DNA of 53,790 nt from Bacillota bacterium. Lineage in GTDB: Bacteria; Bacillota; Clostridia; Peptostreptococcales; Acidaminobacteraceae. How positions within the stretch are numbered: the first letter of the stretch is position 1; each line of letters begins with the position of its first letter. The stretch is taken from positions 1 to 53,790 of the forward strand of contig JAIUOA010000016.1 in NCBI GenBank assembly GCA_020161295.1, written 5' to 3'. The notes under the pieces are model-generated. The model was not told the DNA's origin. It saw nothing but the letters and a program-made list of their open reading frames with translations, and ran no database searches. This document shows, one piece after another, positions 51,589-53,790 of this stretch. A program made the translations under genes and the position numbers.

Positions 51589-52947
51589 ATGGGAAAGAGT
51601 AGAATGATAAAATATATTATCGGAATCGGACTCACCATCACTTTTGCTTTCTTGTTTCCGAATTTGACGACCTTTATATGGTTGACCATCGTCGCTAAAA
51701 TTAGGGAAGCCATCGTATCAGGTGATGGGGGTCAATTAATCTTAGCGAGTGCTTACACGACGATATTAAATACGATACAAAATGCTTTATTGTTTATTGC
51801 CTGTTATCTTATTTCACTAATTTCAATCAAGCGCTTTAAATGGGCGGACTCTATAAAAATGATGATGACGGTTGTCATGTTTATCATTTTAGGGGCATTA
51901 CGCGCTTGGTGGATCGAAATTCCGTGGGAGTTACTAACAGCTGTGATAACTGCTACCGTTATTATGATTATGGTTTATTTTACCTATAATCAATATGATT
52001 CCATTCATCGGATGGTTCTGGTTTCGTGCCTTGTTTTTTTCGCTTTTCAGTGGCTAGACATCATGCCTGTTTTTGCGTCTGGCCCATTTGGAATAACTGA
52101 TATTCCGACGAGTATTTTACTAGCTTCCAGTTATCTTGATAGTGACACTGTTCTTAATTTCGTCGGTCTAGCTTTTTTCGTTCCACTATTCATATCCTCT
52201 TGGATCATGACGTCACTATTTTCAAGCCATGATGAAAATATCGCCATCGAAAAGGAAAATCACTTAAAGGAGATTGCACTGGAATCAGTAAAGTCGAGTG
52301 CTATCGAACATCGTATTTATCAGGAAATCAATTCCATCGCGCATGACTTGAAAACACCACTTGTTACTATAAGAGGATTAAACTCGCTTTTATCGATGTC
52401 ACACGATCCAGAAAAAACTGAAGCTTATACGCAGCGCATAGATAGTGCAGTGGAAAAGATGTCAGAAATGATTTCAGGGTTTCTCTATGAATCTTCAAAA
52501 CAAGAAATTGATGCAATTGAGCTTATTAATTATATGCGTGCTCAAATACCAGTGGAAGATGAAAACTTAAAAATCTCTATCAACTATGATGAAGACCTTC
52601 CTCTCGTAAATGTCAATAAAATCCGTGTGTCGAGAGCGTTATTGAATATCGTTGAAAATGCCATCGGTGCGCCATACCGCCATCAACTAAAGATCATTGA
52701 AATTGAGGTTGCTAAAAGGGAACTTTCGCTGGCGATTATCATAAAAGACAACGGAACCGGGATTGCAAAAGAGGACTTACCCTTTATATGGGACCCTGGC
52801 TTTAGCACTAGAAATACCACAGGAATGGGACTTTTTTTCGTTAAAAAAATCGTTGAGGACAACAATGGTCAAATTTACATCGAAAGTAACTCGGATGGGA
52901 CAAGTGTGACTGTTTTATTTCCAGGGATAAGAAAGGAGACTAGCTGA
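51589..52947 (+). CDS. Sensor histidine kinase with multi-span N-terminus
   Basis: 452 residues. About six transmembrane helices fill 1-210 without a recognisable PAS or Cache sensor. The kinase core follows: H box SIAHDLKTPLVTIRGL, N box LLNIVENAIGA, then IKDNGTGIAKEDLPFIWDPG and TTGMGLFFVKKIVEDNNG. Start ATG 51589 is chosen for TAGGTAGG 5 nt upstream; a GTG six bases earlier overlaps it. Lack of an own sensor domain suggests it reads the binding protein or the DUF6305-like protein encoded upstream. Its stop overlaps the regulator start by one base. Confidence 0.88.
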   Translation: MGKSRMIKYIIGIGLTITFAFLFPNLTTFIWLTIVAKIREAIVSGDGGQLILASAYTTILNTIQNALLFIACYLISLISIKRFKWADSIKMMMTVVMFIILGALRAWWIEIPWELLTAVITATVIMIMVYFTYNQYDSIHRMVLVSCLVFFAFQWLDIMPVFASGPFGITDIPTSILLASSYLDSDTVLNFVGLAFFVPLFISSWIMTSLFSSHDENIAIEKENHLKEIALESVKSSAIEHRIYQEINSIAHDLKTPLVTIRGLNSLLSMSHDPEKTEAYTQRIDSAVEKMSEMISGFLYESSKQEIDAIELINYMRAQIPVEDENLKISINYDEDLPLVNVNKIRVSRALLNIVENAIGAPYRHQLKIIEIEVAKRELSLAIIIKDNGTGIAKEDLPFIWDPGFSTRNTTGMGLFFVKKIVEDNNGQIYIESNSDGTSVTVLFPGIRKETS

Positions 52948-53567
52948 TGAAAAGAATTCTCGTTATCGATGATGAACAGGATATCGTTTTTACTTTGTCT
53001 GAAATCTGTAAGTTCGCAGGATATGAAGTCGATACGGCGAATAACGGTCAAGAAGGTTTTGAAATCTTTAAAAGTAAAAAACATGATCTGATCATCGTGG
53101 ATTTTCATATGCCTGGTTGGGATGGACTCACCACAGTCAAAAAAATTAGATCGATAGACGAAGCAGTAGCGGTGCTCGTTTTGACTGTCGATGAACGCCA
53201 AGAGGTGGCCGACCGTTTTATGGCTATCGGCGCGACCGACTTTGCTATAAAGCCTATTAAAGCCCCAGATTTAATCGCAAGAGTTAAAGTAAACTTAACC
53301 ATAAGCAAAATGCAACGCGACGTGGTTCGCGCTAAAGAGATGGTTTTTGTTGAGAAGGGAATATCTTCTGCCACTTTAACGCTTATAGAGAATTTTATGA
53401 AGCAAAAACCTGAGGAGATGACAATTGAGGATATTTCTCTCGGTGTAAATCTCGCCTATCAAACGGTTCATCGGTATGTTCAGCACATGCTTGAAAATGA
53501 ACGAATCGAAGTGATTCCAATCTATGGACAATTGGGAAGACCAAAAAATAAATACCGATTACTCTAA
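52947..53567 (+). CDS. CitB/DcuR-type response regulator
   Basis: 206 residues. Receiver domain 1-120: acidic pair in VIDDEQDIV, phospho-acceptor Asp in LIIVDFHMPGWDG, Thr in VLVLTVDERQ and Lys in DFAIKPIKAPDL. A linker helix leads to a C-terminal helix-turn-helix (EEMTIEDISLGVNLAYQTVH, RYVQHMLENERIEV) that ends in YGQLGRPKNKYRL, the typical finish of CitB/DcuR regulators. Such proteins activate carboxylate transport genes. SD AAAGGAGA. The next promoter, with a palindrome, begins about 70 nt after the stop. Confidence 0.92.
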   Translation: MKRILVIDDEQDIVFTLSEICKFAGYEVDTANNGQEGFEIFKSKKHDLIIVDFHMPGWDGLTTVKKIRSIDEAVAVLVLTVDERQEVADRFMAIGATDFAIKPIKAPDLIARVKVNLTISKMQRDVVRAKEMVFVEKGISSATLTLIENFMKQKPEEMTIEDISLGVNLAYQTVHRYVQHMLENERIEVIPIYGQLGRPKNKYRLL

Positions 53568-53718
53568 TATTTGAACATTTTGTGAATATTTTTTCAGAGA
53601 AAAAAGTGAGAAAAAGTCGATTTCTCTCCTAAATAAGTATAATAGGGTTGTTACCAAATACTTGGTAGTGTCAAATAACCTATGAAAAAAGGTTTTAAAA
53701 AAAATCAGCGTTTTCTTG
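53568..53718 (+). promoter_or_regulatory. Putative promoter and palindromes after the two-component operon
   Basis: AT-rich gap. GAGAAA (53608-53613) and TTTCTC (53621-53626) form a small inverted repeat overlapping the -35 area of TATAAT (53638-53643). Directly after it, TACCAA-ATAC-TTGGTA (53652-53667) is a perfect palindrome that could be the binding site of the adjacent regulator or a leader hairpin. AACC/GGTT (53677-53680, 53691-53694) is a weaker third pair. Confidence 0.5.
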
Positions 53719-53784
53719 TGAGTCAAAGGTTGATTAAGACCATTTGATTATGGATGAATGCAGAATTCACCCTTGGTTGACTCA
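53719..53784 (+). ncRNA. Candidate structured leader RNA at window end
   Basis: TGAGTCAA (53719-53726) and TTGACTCA (53777-53784) are exact inverse copies closing a 50-nt interior, extended by AGG/CCT with a bulge. Inside, CCAT/ATGG (53740-53743, 53750-53753) encloses a TTGATT hexaloop. It lies downstream of a TATAAT and would be part of the 5' leader of a gene beyond the window. I recognise no known riboswitch motif. Confidence 0.35.
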
Positions 53785-53790
53785 GAAATG

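Overview
The window looks like a chromosomal segment of a low-GC Gram-positive bacterium, most likely an anaerobic member of the Clostridia (Fusibacter- or Acidaminobacter-like would fit, but the species cannot be read from the sequence). Reasons: strong Shine-Dalgarno sites (AGGAGG type), TTG and GTG starts, several near-consensus sigma-A promoters, U-tract hairpin terminators, S-layer-homology (SLH) proteins, VanZ, a BY-kinase/PHP-phosphatase capsule control pair, and luxS. No phage, insertion sequence, CRISPR array or rRNA is visible. One tRNA gene (Pro, anticodon GGG) lies at 49226-49302.

Region 1 (1-11.6 kb) is a cell-surface block. It holds two tandem SLH+MORN-repeat proteins, a small membrane protein, a VanZ-like protein, a membrane CapD/FlaA1-type nucleotide-sugar dehydratase, two long SLH proteins of shared architecture, and a Wzz-like modulator, BY-kinase and CpsB/YwqE-type phosphatase. 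The phosphatase carries an extra transmembrane segment and extracytoplasmic tail. No glycosyltransferase, flippase or polymerase is present, so this looks like a surface-control module rather than a whole polysaccharide locus.

Region 2 (11.6-24.8 kb) holds an RND efflux pair, topoisomerase III, and a membrane rhodanese with a C-tract/G-tract palindrome in its promoter. It also has an ABC-2 exporter trio on the minus strand, a glutamate-synthase-small-subunit-like oxidoreductase convergent with an ANTAR-type antiterminator, and a serine-hydrolase-fold membrane protein whose catalytic Ser and Lys are both replaced.

Region 3 (24.8-34.3 kb) is metabolic and transport. It has mogA-moaA-moaC-MOSC (molybdenum cofactor), luxS-mtnN (SAM recycling and AI-2), a PadR-MFS-chromate transporter-GyrI-like operon under a consensus promoter with repeated operator, uppP, and a cation diffusion facilitator.

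Region 4 (34.3-43.1 kb) is signalling. It has a chemoreceptor; an overlapping set of an RsbW-like kinase with a probable degenerate phosphatase-like N-terminus, a second chemoreceptor and a STAS antagonist; and a VanRS-like two-component pair with three direct repeats in its promoter, followed by aroD.

Region 5 (43.1-53.8 kb) has a heterodimeric ABC exporter with one degenerate ATP site, a VanY-like carboxypeptidase, rarD, a CadC-like metal sensor with its 3' end duplicated downstream, and tRNA-Pro. Last comes a tightly coupled four-gene operon: a membrane-anchored family 5 solute-binding protein without permeases, a DUF6305-like protein, a histidine kinase and a CitB/DcuR-type regulator. The window ends in a promoter and structured leader for a gene outside it. 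The strongest candidates for undescribed systems are the kinase-chemoreceptor-STAS set and the terminal binding-protein two-component operon.
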